A stretch of 43,078 nucleotides of DNA from Rhodospirillaceae bacterium UBA4468 (GCA_002389385.1 DGOK01000129.1:1-43078), one strand, 5' to 3'. Numbered from the stretch's first letter, positions 1-8,526 are shown. The notes: generated by a model from the sequence alone, not told the origin. Translations and numbers: made by a program.

Positions 1-142
1 CTTAGGCAACTGGGGCGAACTCTTCCTCTGCTGCACGGTTACGGCCAGCCCGCTACTATAGGTTAATGACAATAGGTCAACTTTATTCACAGATACTAAG
101 TTTTGCTCAACTTGGCGCTAAAACTGCTTTTTTTACCATCAA

Positions 143-163
143 GTGGTGACAACAGTGGTGACA
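143..163. repeat. Two tandem copies of GTGGTGACA
   Basis: The 9-base unit GTGGTGACA occurs at 143-151 and again at 155-163, a 12-base period. It lies in the 240-base stretch left of the tRNA-Ser gene, where I see no convincing gene. Spaces downstream of tRNA genes often hold integration sites, but no recombinase gene is visible here, so its role is unknown. Confidence 0.5.
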
Positions 164-191
164 TCACAAACATACACGGAGCCTTAAAATC

Positions 192-220
192 AAAAAAAAC
201 CCCAGAAAACCGGGGCTTTT
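192..220 (-). terminator. Rho-independent terminator after tRNA-Ser
   Basis: Read on the minus strand, AAAAGCCCC, a short loop, then GGGG are followed by a run of eight T (A-run 192-199 on the plus strand). The GC stem is CCCC at 200-203 with GGGG at 212-215, extended by A/T pairs. It sits about 23 bases past the CCA end of the tRNA, the expected place for its terminator. Confidence 0.8.
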
Positions 221-242
221 CAGCGTCCATTAGGACGATAAT

Positions 243-332
243 TGGCGGAGGAGATGGGATTCGAACCCACGATACAGTTTCCCGTATACCGGTTTAGCAA
301 ACCGGCGCCTTCAGCCACTCGGCCACCCCTCC
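243..332 (-). tRNA. tRNA-Ser (anticodon GCU), CCA encoded
   Basis: On the minus strand the sequence begins GGAGGGGTGGCCGAGTGG, a class II tRNA start. It has an anticodon arm with loop TTGCTAA (anticodon GCT, reading AGC/AGU serine codons), a long variable arm (TATACGGGAAACTGTA region), the T-loop GGTTCGAATCC, and a 3' acceptor strand CTCCTCC followed by G and an encoded CCA (243-245). The acceptor stem pairs in all seven positions with one G-T wobble. A plus-strand reading frame ending in GIRTHDTVSRIPV crosses this gene and is a translation artefact of the tRNA. Confidence 0.97.
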
Positions 333-377
333 AATGTCGGGCTCAGGTATAAAAATGAAACCCTGAAAAGACGCGGG

Positions 378-406
378 AATGTACGAGTTGCACCCCGAAC
401 CGTCAA
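378..406 (-). promoter_or_regulatory. Sigma-70-type promoter for tRNA-Ser
   Basis: On the minus strand TTGACG (plus-strand 401-406) is followed by 17 bases and then TACATT (378-383). This matches a housekeeping -35/-10 pair with ideal spacing. The expected start is about 370, giving a leader of roughly 38 bases before the mature tRNA 5' end at 332. Confidence 0.6.
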
Positions 407-460
407 CCACACTAAACGCTCTTAGGGTGGAAAAATACATGGCTTGTCGATCTGGGCCTA

Positions 461-488
461 TAGGGACATCATATGCATCTCGTCCCTA
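461..488 (+). promoter_or_regulatory. Inverted repeat in leader of the MFS exporter gene
   Basis: TAGGGAC (461-467) and GTCCCTA (482-488) form a perfect 7-base inverted repeat with a 14-base loop. It ends 24 bases before the exporter start codon and 12 bases before its ribosome binding site. It could be an operator or a leader hairpin; no adjacent regulator gene is present to favour one reading. Confidence 0.4.
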
Positions 489-512
489 CCCCGTTAAAGC
501 GGAGATCTCTGC

Positions 513-1754
513 GTGTCAGACGACACAAAATCAGCCTCAGGCAAACCATCTGCTGCAGTATCACCGCTCAGCCCGATAAGCGTCGGCCTTTTGATGGCGT
601 TGGGGACGATGGGCCAGCTATCTATTAATATCATCCTGCCATCCCTGCCCGCGATCGGCCGTGAACTTCAGGTCGCGCTTGGCGCAGAGCGTCTTGTATT
701 ATCCGTCTTTCTTTTTGGATTTGCCGGAGGCCAGCTCATCGTTGGCCCCTTATCTGACCGATTTGGGCGGCGTCGAATTCTAATACCTGGCTTAGTCATT
801 TATGCAGTTTTTGGGGCTATCGCAGCAATCTCTGCAGCGTTGGACTGGCTCCTTATTGCACGCTTGCTGCAAGGATTAGGCGCTGCGAGTGGATTTGTTA
901 TTGCCCGAGCCATCGCCCGGGATGCATTTCAGGGCGCTGCGTTGATCCGGATTTTTGGACTCCTGACACTGACCATGGGCATTGTCCCTGCCCTCGCCCC
1001 CGCACTCGGAGGCGTCATACAGGATTCCGTTGGCTGGCAGGCCAATATGGGCGTTACCGTCATTATGGGTGTCATCATGACGGTCCTTTGTTTCATCTTC
1101 CTGCCTGAGACCGGCACGAAATCAGAAGGATCTTTTTCTCCGCCTCAGATCGCCCTCACCTATATATCCATTATAAAAGATCGAACATTCAGACGCTTTG
1201 CAGGCACCAATGCCCTGGTCCTTGGATCTTTGTATGCATTTCATGCCGGTGCCCCTGAACTAATGATCAGCCAACTTGGGCTGAACCCCTCGACGTTTGG
1301 ATTGCTGGCTTTCCTGCATTCTGTCGCATTTATGTTAGGTGCCTATACAGCGCCAATGATTGGTGAACGTATCCCTGAGCCTTCACACGTCATGGGTGGT
1401 GGTGCTGTGACCGCGCTCATCGCGTCTGTTGCTATGCTGGCGCTTGGATTAACCGATCATGCGACCGTTGTATCCATCATGATATTCATGACGATATTTG
1501 GCTATGCACTCGGCGTCGTTATCCCCTACGGCGTCGCAGGGGCCCTCAGCCCTTTTAAGGCCCGTGCAGGTACGGCGACGGCCCTCTTAGGGGCTATGCA
1601 AATGTCAGCAGGTGCGCTCGCGAGCGCCACCGTAGCGGCCTTCCCTGATGTACCGGCTCTCGCATTCCCAGCCGTCATGGTCGCAATGAATGCGCTGGCC
1701 ATCATAAATGCACGTCGATCACGCCATGAAATTGCTTATAAGGAGGAACCTTGA
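513..1754 (+). CDS. Bcr/CflA-type MFS drug exporter
   Basis: A 413-residue, 12-helix major facilitator protein of the inner membrane, probably a proton-coupled exporter of small drugs or metabolites. Motif A between helices 2 and 3 reads GPLSDRFGRR at 78-87, and the N-terminal helix region with SINIILPSLPAIGREL (about 37-52) is typical of the Bcr/CflA subfamily. Translation starts at GTG 513, supported by GGAG at 501-504. The stop codon overlaps the next gene's ATG by one base, and the shared AGGAGG before the junction lies inside this reading frame, so exporter and nitroreductase are translationally coupled. The substrate cannot be told from sequence; the pairing with a nitroreductase suggests handling of a toxic or nitroaromatic compound (inference). 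Confidence 0.85.
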   Translation: MSDDTKSASGKPSAAVSPLSPISVGLLMALGTMGQLSINIILPSLPAIGRELQVALGAERLVLSVFLFGFAGGQLIVGPLSDRFGRRRILIPGLVIYAVFGAIAAISAALDWLLIARLLQGLGAASGFVIARAIARDAFQGAALIRIFGLLTLTMGIVPALAPALGGVIQDSVGWQANMGVTVIMGVIMTVLCFIFLPETGTKSEGSFSPPQIALTYISIIKDRTFRRFAGTNALVLGSLYAFHAGAPELMISQLGLNPSTFGLLAFLHSVAFMLGAYTAPMIGERIPEPSHVMGGGAVTALIASVAMLALGLTDHATVVSIMIFMTIFGYALGVVIPYGVAGALSPFKARAGTATALLGAMQMSAGALASATVAAFPDVPALAFPAVMVAMNALAIINARRSRHEIAYKEEP

Positions 1755-2581
1755 TGACTGATATGATCGCAGAATTAATTGCAGCACGGTTTGCCGAAGA
1801 AACCACATTTGGAAAAGGCAAAGCGGCGTCTAGCGTCCACGCTCAACAGCTCAAGCATCGCTCCCGAAGGCGCTTCAAACCTGATGCCATCCCTGCTGAG
1901 ACAATGGACATCCTCTTTTCCTGCGCTTTGTCTGCGCCGGCAAAGTCTGATTTACAGCAGGTAAGCATCATACAGCTTAGCGACGCAGATCAGCGTGAAG
2001 CCGTCACAGATCTCATTCCCTCAATGCCCTGGATAAAACAAGCACCTGAATTTTTAATCTTCTGTGGTGATGGTCGCCGTATTCAGCGAATCTGTGAACT
2101 TCGAGAAACTGAATTCGCACACGACCCCTTAGACGCCTTTCTAAACGCCGCCGCCGATGCCGCTATTGTCATGCAGAATTTTATTGTCGCGGCCGAAGCA
2201 GAAGGACTGGGATGCTGTCCCATAAGTGCGGTGCGTGAGGTCACGGGGGAGATTGCCGATCTTTGCGCCCTTCCTTCCAGTGTGTTTCCCTTCGCTGGTT
2301 TATGTGTTGGTCATCCAGATGATGACCCCGCGATAAGCGTAAGGCTGCCAACGCGCCTGACAGTCCACAAGAACCAGTATGACGACAGTCAACTTGAGAA
2401 AGAGCTTACGTCGTACGATCAGCGTTGGCGTGAGGTCAATTCGTACAGGACACAACGGAACATCGATAAATACGGCGAAGTTAAGCGGTATGGCTGGTCC
2501 GACGATAAAGCACGACAGACGTCTAACACGGATAGAATGAGCTTTACCCAGCATGTAAAAGCAAATGGATATGATATTTAG
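1754..2581 (+). CDS. Nitroreductase family flavoprotein (NfsA/FRP-like)
   Basis: A 275-residue cytosolic protein of the FMN-dependent NAD(P)H nitroreductase family. Seen in the sequence are the N-terminal FMN-phosphate motif HRSRRRF (35-41), a GLGCCPISAVR segment in the middle, and FPFAGLCVGHP followed by RLP and a conserved Asn-x-Tyr, the order found in NfsA/FRP-type enzymes that reduce nitro groups, quinones or flavin. The family is usually 240-250 residues; the extra length is a charged C-terminal tail rich in Arg, Lys and Asp. ATG 1754 is chosen because AGGAGG at 1741-1746 is 7 bases upstream; a TTG one codon earlier is less likely. It is coupled to the exporter gene by a TGATG overlap. 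The physiological substrate is unknown. Confidence 0.82.
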   Translation: MTDMIAELIAARFAEETTFGKGKAASSVHAQQLKHRSRRRFKPDAIPAETMDILFSCALSAPAKSDLQQVSIIQLSDADQREAVTDLIPSMPWIKQAPEFLIFCGDGRRIQRICELRETEFAHDPLDAFLNAAADAAIVMQNFIVAAEAEGLGCCPISAVREVTGEIADLCALPSSVFPFAGLCVGHPDDDPAISVRLPTRLTVHKNQYDDSQLEKELTSYDQRWREVNSYRTQRNIDKYGEVKRYGWSDDKARQTSNTDRMSFTQHVKANGYDI

Positions 2582-2726
2582 GCCTGTTAAAGCTTGATCT
2601 ATTAAAAATAATAACCACTTTTCAGAGATATTTATATAAAGTAGATATATTACAATTAGCACACGCAAAAGGTGTTTAACGTGAAGTGCTATTCTACAAA
2701 ACTCCGTCTGGGAAGGGGAGAACGTT

Positions 2727-3484
2727 ATGGATAATTTTAATACGACCATACCGCCTAAATATTTTTTGAACCGCTCGAGAACAATCCAAAAAAACAAAGC
2801 GTCAGACCGAACGCTGTTAATGCACCAAGAGATTTGAATTTAATCGCGCGCACACTTATAAACACAGGCTTTTTAGACAAAAACGCGACAGCCACATCAA
2901 CACGAAGCGCCGTTTACGCGGCTATTCGACAAGTACGTCAATCGCTTCAAAATCAGGATATTCTGTCGAAAGAACAAAGTCATGATGTCCATCCTGGCGA
3001 TAAGATAGAACACGCCGTTCGCTCGGCTATTGTGCAAGGTCGCTTATCATTATCTCACCGTATCATCGCAGAAAGCGCTCATCAGAAAGAACCTCGTAAA
3101 ATCATCGATGGCGGCATGACGCGTGCGCTACAAAGATTGAATGCACCGAGCAATCCTGACCAAGAATTAAAATCGCCCTACAGTCGGGCTTTACTTCCAA
3201 CCATTTCACCACAGACATTCCAGGCAAACAGGCGCTTGGCTGAAGCGTTCACTCAAGAAGGTGACATTGCAGGCTTAGCAAATGTTATCGCCGATACCAT
3301 TTCTGAAAACGGCAAGCAGAGCTATAGCGATGTAAAAGACTTTATATACACATTACGCAAAAGTTCGCCTGATGCCGCACAAAAACTTGAGGAAGAGATT
3401 CAATACCAATTAAAAGGTAAAGCGTTGCGACGCTTCCATAAGTTATTGATTAATCGGCCACCTGTTGAGGGTGATTTTGACTAG
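2727..3484 (+). CDS. Unknown protein, reading frame interrupted by a -1 shift at a T6 run
   Basis: I do not recognise this gene. A well-placed ribosome site (AAGGGGAG 2713-2720) precedes ATG 2727, but that frame stops at 2837 after 36 codons. The frame that carries the bulk of the protein (to 3484) is open upstream to a stop at 2756-2758, so the two frames overlap over the T6 run at 2762-2767. Joining them there gives one continuous protein of about 252 residues: start MDNFNTTIPPKYF, then a Pro/Asn-rich linker, then a helical, basic C-terminal domain ending GDFD. The alternative start, TTG 2834, has no good ribosome site. The junction reads T TTT TTG, which has the X XXY YYZ form of a -1 slippery heptamer. 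Possible explanations are a lost T (assembly or mutation) or programmed slippage. It is convergent with rpoH. Confidence 0.5.
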
Positions 3485-3495
3485 CCGGTGCGAGA

Positions 3496-4380
3496 CTAGT
3501 TGACCATATGCTCTCGAATTGCAGCGCTGCGGACAGATTTACGTACTTTCTCAAATGCACGCACCTCTATCTGCCTTACCCGTTCACGGCTGATGCCGTA
3601 TACAGAACTCAAATCCTGTAATGTCATGGGGTCGTCTTTGAGGCGGCGCTCTGTGAGGATGTGACGCTCTCGGTCCGTTAAACACTTCATCGCGCCTGAT
3701 AGCATGTTGTGGCGATGACTAAATTCCTGACGTTCGGCGACGATGGTTTCCTGGTCTGTGCTCTCATCTCGAAGCCAATCGATCCATTCGCCCTCACTGT
3801 CATCGCGCAACGGTGCATTGAGGGAGTGATCTGGTCCAGCCAGACGTCGGTTCATATTGATCACTTCATGTTCAGAGACCTTTAGTCTCTTAGCAACAAA
3901 AGCCGTATGTTCAGGCGACAAATCCCCATCATGGATCGCTTGGAGTTCATTTTTCAGACGACGTAAATTAAAGAATAGTTTTTTCTGTGCTGCTGTCGTG
4001 CCCATTTTAACCAGCGACCACGAATGCAGAATGTATTCCTGCATTGCAGCCCTAATCCACCACATTGCGTATGTCGCTAAGCGGAAACCACGATCTGGAT
4101 CAAATCGCTTAACAGCCTGCATCATCCCGACATTGCCTTCAGAAATCAGCTCGCCCACGGGCAATCCGTATCCTCGGTAACCCATGGCTATTTTAGCAAC
4201 CAGTCTGAGATGGCTATTCACCAATTGGTGCGCGGCATCATCGTCCGCATCATCTCGCCAGCGTTCTGCGAGAGAAATCTCATCCTCATGCGTGAGCATT
4301 GGATAACGTCTAATGACTTGAAGGTACCGTGACAGATTACCTTCAGGTGTTGGATTAAAGTCTTTTGCGAGAGTTCCCAT
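3496..4380 (-). CDS. rpoH: RNA polymerase heat-shock sigma factor RpoH (sigma-32)
   Basis: A 294-residue sigma-70 family factor that directs RNA polymerase to heat-shock promoters. Region 1.2/2.1 starts at about 16 (LSRYLQVIRRYPMLT). Region 2 carries ELISEGNVGMMQAVKRFDP (about 77-95) and the -10 recognition segment FRLATYAMWWIRAAMQEYI (about 99-117). The RpoH box QKKLFFNLR is at 132-140, the feature that separates RpoH from other group members. Region 4 ends with a helix-turn-helix LSSVYGISRERVRQIEVRA. Length is normal. It lies 131 bases downstream of rluD on the same strand, the arrangement seen in many alphaproteobacteria, so it may be co-transcribed with rluD and also have its own promoter in the gap. 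Confidence 0.96.
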   Translation of the reverse strand: MGTLAKDFNPTPEGNLSRYLQVIRRYPMLTHEDEISLAERWRDDADDDAAHQLVNSHLRLVAKIAMGYRGYGLPVGELISEGNVGMMQAVKRFDPDRGFRLATYAMWWIRAAMQEYILHSWSLVKMGTTAAQKKLFFNLRRLKNELQAIHDGDLSPEHTAFVAKRLKVSEHEVINMNRRLAGPDHSLNAPLRDDSEGEWIDWLRDESTDQETIVAERQEFSHRHNMLSGAMKCLTDRERHILTERRLKDDPMTLQDLSSVYGISRERVRQIEVRAFEKVRKSVRSAAIREHMVN

Positions 4381-4511
4381 TGGCGACAGTCTTCTTTTGA
4401 GCTTTGGGTCGGCACAGTCGCGCGATGCTTTCTAACACCACGCCAGCATACAACCCGTCAAACTACGTTCCCGGCAATAGAGACGGTGATTTTAATCAGG
4501 TACTTTTATTA

Positions 4512-5480
4512 TTATATTTGATCTAAACTGCTTATTAATTTTTGAATGTCTTTTGATAAGTCTATTTCAAACTTCATTTCCTGATGGGATATTGGATGTT
4601 CAAACCCTAGTCTATAAGCCTGTAACGCTTGATATTTGTACGCGCTCACCCGTTCTTGGATTTCAGGTTCACACATTTTCTTTGAGCGACTTCTTGGCAG
4701 GTAAGTCGGGTCACCTATCAAGGAGTTACCTATAGACAACATATGAACACGGATTTGGTGTGTCCGTCCTGTGAATAAATGGCAATCCACTAGTGCCCCG
4801 ACGGAACCAACGGGGCGTATGACCTTATAATCCGTTATCGCTTCCTTGCCGCCAGACTTCACAACCGCCATGCGTTTGCGATTATGCGGGTCGCGGCCAA
4901 TCCGCGTTTCAATCCGCCCTTGTGCTGGAGATGGCAAACCCCAAACCACAGCCATATAAGCGCGGTCGATACTGTGCACCTGAAACTGCTCAACAAGCCC
5001 CCGGTGTGCCACGTCGGACTTCGCGCATACCATCACGCCCGATGTATCCTTATCCAGCCTGTGCACGATCCCAGGGCGTGTCACACCGCCAATCCCTGAT
5101 AGGGAACCCTCACAATGGTGTAGCAATGCATGAACCAAGGTGCCTGTCGCATGACCAGGTGCCGGATGGACAACAAGCCCTGGCGGCTTATCAATTACAA
5201 TCAGATGGTCATCCTCATAAAGCACAGTCAGAGGAATATCTTCAGGCTCTGGCTCAGCTGGAATTGGCGGTGGTATCGTTAATTGATACTGCTCCCCGGC
5301 TTGAATTTTCTTCGAGGCATCATCGACGGCCCCTAATGGACCGGTCAATTGGCCTTCGTTAATCAATGCCTGAATCCGGTTTCTGGACATGTCAGGGACG
5401 TTATCCGTTAACCAACGATCTAACCGAAGACCGTTGTCATCTGCGCTCACCATTAGCTCATAAATTTGCGCGTCGGTCAT
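4512..5480 (-). CDS. rluD: 23S rRNA pseudouridine synthase RluD
   Basis: A 322-residue RluA-family pseudouridine synthase, expected to modify uridines in helix 69 of 23S rRNA (1911, 1915, 1917 in E. coli numbering). An S4 RNA-binding domain covers about 15-75 (LRLDRWL, SRNRIQALINEGQL). The catalytic domain follows, with HRLDKDTSGVMV (140-151; Asp143 is the expected catalytic residue) and the family signature GRTHQIRVHM near 240. The length and the upstream position relative to rpoH are typical. It is divergent from the 110-residue membrane protein gene at 5581, with a 100-base gap that must hold both promoters. Confidence 0.94.
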   Translation of the reverse strand: MTDAQIYELMVSADDNGLRLDRWLTDNVPDMSRNRIQALINEGQLTGPLGAVDDASKKIQAGEQYQLTIPPPIPAEPEPEDIPLTVLYEDDHLIVIDKPPGLVVHPAPGHATGTLVHALLHHCEGSLSGIGGVTRPGIVHRLDKDTSGVMVCAKSDVAHRGLVEQFQVHSIDRAYMAVVWGLPSPAQGRIETRIGRDPHNRKRMAVVKSGGKEAITDYKVIRPVGSVGALVDCHLFTGRTHQIRVHMLSIGNSLIGDPTYLPRSRSKKMCEPEIQERVSAYKYQALQAYRLGFEHPISHQEMKFEIDLSKDIQKLISSLDQI

Positions 5481-5580
5481 TTTGACTCAAAACCTGTATT
5501 CATGCTCAAAACCTCATAGACTTGACAAGCATAGCCGTCCCGACGATGAAGACCAGACATCAAAAGCGAATGGGTAACAA

Positions 5581-5913
5581 ATGATGCGCGCACTAAAAGC
5601 AATTGTCATCGGCATGGGGGTCATGATTGTCATGGCCGTCGCGTTAATTGGTTATGGCCTCTATAAAAAATCGATCGAGCCTGGCTGGAAGTTATTTGGA
5701 AAACCGGCTGTTGATGCGACACCTGTGGACACAAATGCGCCCTTGGTCTCGTTTAACGATATTGATCTTGGCTTAATCGATGGATGCAAGATTACGGATG
5801 TTAAGCCAGATGGGCGACGCGCCTATGTGATGACTGGTCCTGCCAGTGTATGTGACAGCATTATTGTCATCGATATCAAGGATGGCCGCATCATTGGCCG
5901 CATTAAGAATTAA
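5581..5913 (+). CDS. Small membrane-anchored protein of unknown function (DUF6476-like)
   Basis: A 110-residue protein with one N-terminal membrane helix (about 5-27, rich in Met, Val, Ile) followed by Tyr-Lys-Lys and a soluble domain, probably periplasmic. The C-terminal part (ITDVKPDGRRAYVMTG ... IIVIDIKDGRIIGRI) has the pattern of one beta-propeller-like blade and resembles small alphaproteobacterial membrane proteins described as DUF6476; this is from memory and is not certain. The stop codon is directly followed by the GTG of the JAMM gene, so the two are likely one operon. Either of two adjacent ATG codons (5581 or 5584) could be the start; no strong ribosome site is visible. Confidence 0.6.
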   Translation: MMRALKAIVIGMGVMIVMAVALIGYGLYKKSIEPGWKLFGKPAVDATPVDTNAPLVSFNDIDLGLIDGCKITDVKPDGRRAYVMTGPASVCDSIIVIDIKDGRIIGRIKN

Positions 5914-6354
5914 GTGATTGTCCAGATAGACCCACTCCTTGCTGAGGCCATCCAGCGCGCTGCGGGTGTATCCTATCCGCATGAATGTTGCGGTCTTCTG
6001 ACAGGTGAAAAATCTGGCAACAACGTGATCATCACCGGCGTACACCAAAGTGAAAACGTCACCTCAGGCGATCCCACGCGAGGATTTGAAGTCGACCCGA
6101 AATTGCGATTTGATTTGATGCGCATGGTTGAGAGCTTGGGCGACGGCACCGAAATCATCGGCCATTACCATTCACATCCAGATCATCCAGCTGAACCGTC
6201 AGCAACTGACTTATCAATGGCCTATGAAACCGATTTTATCTGGTTGATTTGTGCGTCGTCGAAAGTTGGTGGCGGTAACATAGGCGCGTTCCGCCCAAAA
6301 TCAGATCGCAGTGATTTTGAGACCTTAGAATTGTCTATTGAGCAGATCATCTAA
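5914..6354 (+). CDS. JAB/MPN (JAMM) zinc metallo-isopeptidase-like protein
   Basis: A 146-residue single-domain Mov34/MPN/PAD-1 protein. The full JAMM signature is present: Glu24 in PHECCGLL, and H-x-H-x7-S-x2-D at His86, His88, Ser96 and Asp99, so zinc binding and hydrolase activity should be intact. Bacterial relatives remove C-terminal residues from ubiquitin-like sulfur carrier proteins (ThiS/MoaD type) or cleave cysteine adducts; no sulfur-carrier gene is next to it here, so its partner is unknown. Translation appears to begin at GTG 5914, directly after the upstream stop. Its 3' end overlaps the convergent aminotransferase gene by 4 bases. Confidence 0.85.
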   Translation: MIVQIDPLLAEAIQRAAGVSYPHECCGLLTGEKSGNNVIITGVHQSENVTSGDPTRGFEVDPKLRFDLMRMVESLGDGTEIIGHYHSHPDHPAEPSATDLSMAYETDFIWLICASSKVGGGNIGAFRPKSDRSDFETLELSIEQII

Positions 6355-7256
6355 GTCCGAGCTTGTACACTCTGAACACTTTCTGACCATGTATCATCAA
6401 GGTGCTTCGCCCAGTACGCATCATGAATTTGACGTGTCATTGGGCCCATACTGCCGCTCCCAATATCACGCCCATTCAATTTTGTAATCGGCATAATACC
6501 GCCAGCGGTTGAGGTCGCAAAAACCTCGTCTGCATTCAAAGGTTCATCACGTGAAATCGGACGCTCAACAACATCGAATTTAAGTTCGTGTGCGATCTCT
6601 AATGCTGATCGACGGGTAATACCCTCGAGCACACCAGCATCAGGCGTCGCGATCTGGTTATCTTTGACGGTGAAAACATTAAATCCAGGGCCTTCCGTTA
6701 TATTTCCCGCCGCATCTGTTAAGATTGCCGCTTTGGCGTCGTGCTCATATGCGTCATAGAGCCCCATCACGAGATCTAGCCAATGATAGTTTTTAACGCG
6801 CGGATCAATCGAGGCGCTGGATATACGCTGAATGTCAGAAATAAATACGGATAGGCCATTTTCACGCTCTTCAGGACGTAGAATCCAACCGAAGGGAATA
6901 GCAAAACAGATCAGCTGGTTGATGGCATCGCGTGGATCGCGAGAGAACGTCGGCGACACGCCACGGGTCAAGATCATCTCAACATATGCATCTTCATGCC
7001 CGGATCTTATGACACATTCCGCCAGGATTTTTTCCAGTTCCTGACGACTGACGGGAAGTGTCATATGGATTTTCTCTAGCGAAGCAATAAACCGGTCAAT
7101 ATGCGTATCTAGACGAAAGAACCGTCCTTTCCAAACATGCACTACATCATATGTCGCGTCAGAGCGCAGGAACCCCCAATCCAAAACAGAGATTTTCGCC
7201 TCGCTTATGGGGACGAATTCCCGGTTGATATAGGCCACTCCTGACGGCGTATTCAT
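6351..7256 (-). CDS. Fold-type IV PLP aminotransferase, (R)-amine transaminase-like
   Basis: A 301-residue class IV aminotransferase (branched-chain/D-amino acid/(R)-amine transaminase superfamily), cytosolic and PLP dependent. The Schiff-base lysine is Lys155 in RVKNYHW and the cofactor-nitrogen Glu is Glu188 in ITEGPGFN. GITRRSALEIA and STAGGIMPIT further on complete the family pattern. Several stretches (VVHVWKGRFFRLDTHIDR, the KNYHW segment, TAGGIMPIT and a long C-terminal end) match my memory of fungal and Arthrobacter (R)-selective amine transaminases better than of IlvE or DAAT. A good ribosome site (AGGAG) supports ATG 7256. It is divergent from an MFS gene. Annotation as a plain branched-chain aminotransferase remains possible. 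Confidence 0.8.
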   Translation of the reverse strand: MNTPSGVAYINREFVPISEAKISVLDWGFLRSDATYDVVHVWKGRFFRLDTHIDRFIASLEKIHMTLPVSRQELEKILAECVIRSGHEDAYVEMILTRGVSPTFSRDPRDAINQLICFAIPFGWILRPEERENGLSVFISDIQRISSASIDPRVKNYHWLDLVMGLYDAYEHDAKAAILTDAAGNITEGPGFNVFTVKDNQIATPDAGVLEGITRRSALEIAHELKFDVVERPISRDEPLNADEVFATSTAGGIMPITKLNGRDIGSGSMGPMTRQIHDAYWAKHLDDTWSESVQSVQART

Positions 7257-7356
7257 GGCGCATCTCCTGGATCAATAGATATTTCATAATGGCTCTATCC
7301 AGGCACTTAAGGACTGATAGAGTGCATATGAACAGAGATAAAGCATACGAGAACAA

Positions 7357-8526
7357 ATGACCCGTCGCACACTCTTTATCGCATATTATTTTGCCATCTT
7401 CCTTCAAGCTGGCACTTACGGACTGACATTTTTGTTGCCTCCTTTGTTTGCAACTTTTGGCGGCACTGAGACAGATGTCGGGTTTGTCCTTGGCATTACC
7501 GCCATCTCAACAATCATCACCATTCTTTGGCTTGGACACCTAACGGCATGTCTAGGCCAGATGCAGACCATCGCCATTTCAAGTGTTCTGATTACCGTTG
7601 CGCTGTTTATCTTTGGGATGGCTGACAGTCTGGATGGCGTTATCTATGCCGCCGGTGCACTTCTCGGCGTTGGATGGGGCCTTTATTACGTCCTGACGCC
7701 CGTAGTTCTGACACAGCTGATTGCCGCTACTGAGCGGGTCCGCGCCTTTACGCTACTCTCTGTATTTGTCATGGCAGGGTTTGGCTTGTCACCCGTACTG
7801 GGGGGCTCTTTGGTCAAACTAGGCTATGGTATTGAGTTCGCATTCATACTGCTGGGCTTGTTGTGCCTCATAAGCGGAGGCATTTTCTGGATGCTCAAAG
7901 GAGCCGTCGCTACGCATTCCATCACATCAATCAAGCAAGAGAATTCTGAACTCTCTATCTCGATCACCCTTCAAGTCCTACGCACCAAAGCACTAAGACC
8001 CATCATCATGGTCTGGCTTGGCGCATCCGTATTTGCCGCTGTCGCTAACTTCCAGACAGTCTATGCCGGATTACGTGGATTGGATTACTCGTGGTACTTC
8101 CTGGCCTATACCATCACCGTAGTGATCTGCCGCATGGTCCTCGCCGAGTTTATAGGTGGGCGGGCACCTTATGGCGTTATCGCAGCACTCCTCGCCGTTA
8201 TGACAGCAAGCATTCTGTTATTGCTCGTGCTTGGCGACAGTAGTGCCTTGTATGTGCTTGCAGCCGTCTTGTTTGGCATTGGCTACGGCGTGTCATACCC
8301 CATCGTCAAAGCCATGGGAGCCAACGACGCCACGCCAGAGATCATGAGCCAGACGCTACAGATCTTTGGCGTCGCTTACTTTATCGGCGTGTTCGGATTC
8401 CCATTTATCGCAGGTTGGATCATCAACAGTTTCGGTATGACACCGCTGTTATATGTCGCGGCGATCATGGCGACCATTGAATGCCTTGCAGCGTTACTGA
8501 GATACCAAAACGACCGACGTCAGTGA
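7357..8526 (+). CDS. MFS transporter
   Basis: A 389-residue, 12-helix major facilitator protein of the inner membrane. Helix 1 begins at about 7 (FIAYYFAIFLQAGTYG). A weak motif A lies near GHLTACLGQMQT, without the usual Asp-Arg pair, and the second half repeats the six-helix pattern. Substrate unknown. It starts at ATG 7357 without a strong ribosome site and is divergent from the aminotransferase, with a 100-base gap. Its last 7 bases overlap the convergent RraA-family gene. Confidence 0.75.
   Translation: MTRRTLFIAYYFAIFLQAGTYGLTFLLPPLFATFGGTETDVGFVLGITAISTIITILWLGHLTACLGQMQTIAISSVLITVALFIFGMADSLDGVIYAAGALLGVGWGLYYVLTPVVLTQLIAATERVRAFTLLSVFVMAGFGLSPVLGGSLVKLGYGIEFAFILLGLLCLISGGIFWMLKGAVATHSITSIKQENSELSISITLQVLRTKALRPIIMVWLGASVFAAVANFQTVYAGLRGLDYSWYFLAYTITVVICRMVLAEFIGGRAPYGVIAALLAVMTASILLLLVLGDSSALYVLAAVLFGIGYGVSYPIVKAMGANDATPEIMSQTLQIFGVAYFIGVFGFPFIAGWIINSFGMTPLLYVAAIMATIECLAALLRYQNDRRQ

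Noticed and set aside
1..60. Minus-strand peptide AGRNRAAEEEFAPVA followed by TAA, resembling an alphaproteobacterial tmRNA tag
   Set aside because: The conserved ANDN start of such tags is missing, and no tmRNA 5' piece (GGGG, tRNA-like domain, pseudoknot) is seen upstream; two in-frame stops precede it. The window edge prevents a better test.
103..297. Plus-strand 64-codon frame ending GDGIRTHDTVSRIPV
   Set aside because: It runs across the tRNA-Ser gene and is a well-known translation artefact of the T-arm and acceptor region.
4381..4511. Possible heat-shock or ECF promoter before rpoH
   Set aside because: GGGAAC and TTGACG are present on the minus strand but no correctly spaced second element matches sigma-32, EcfG or sigma-70 well enough to call.
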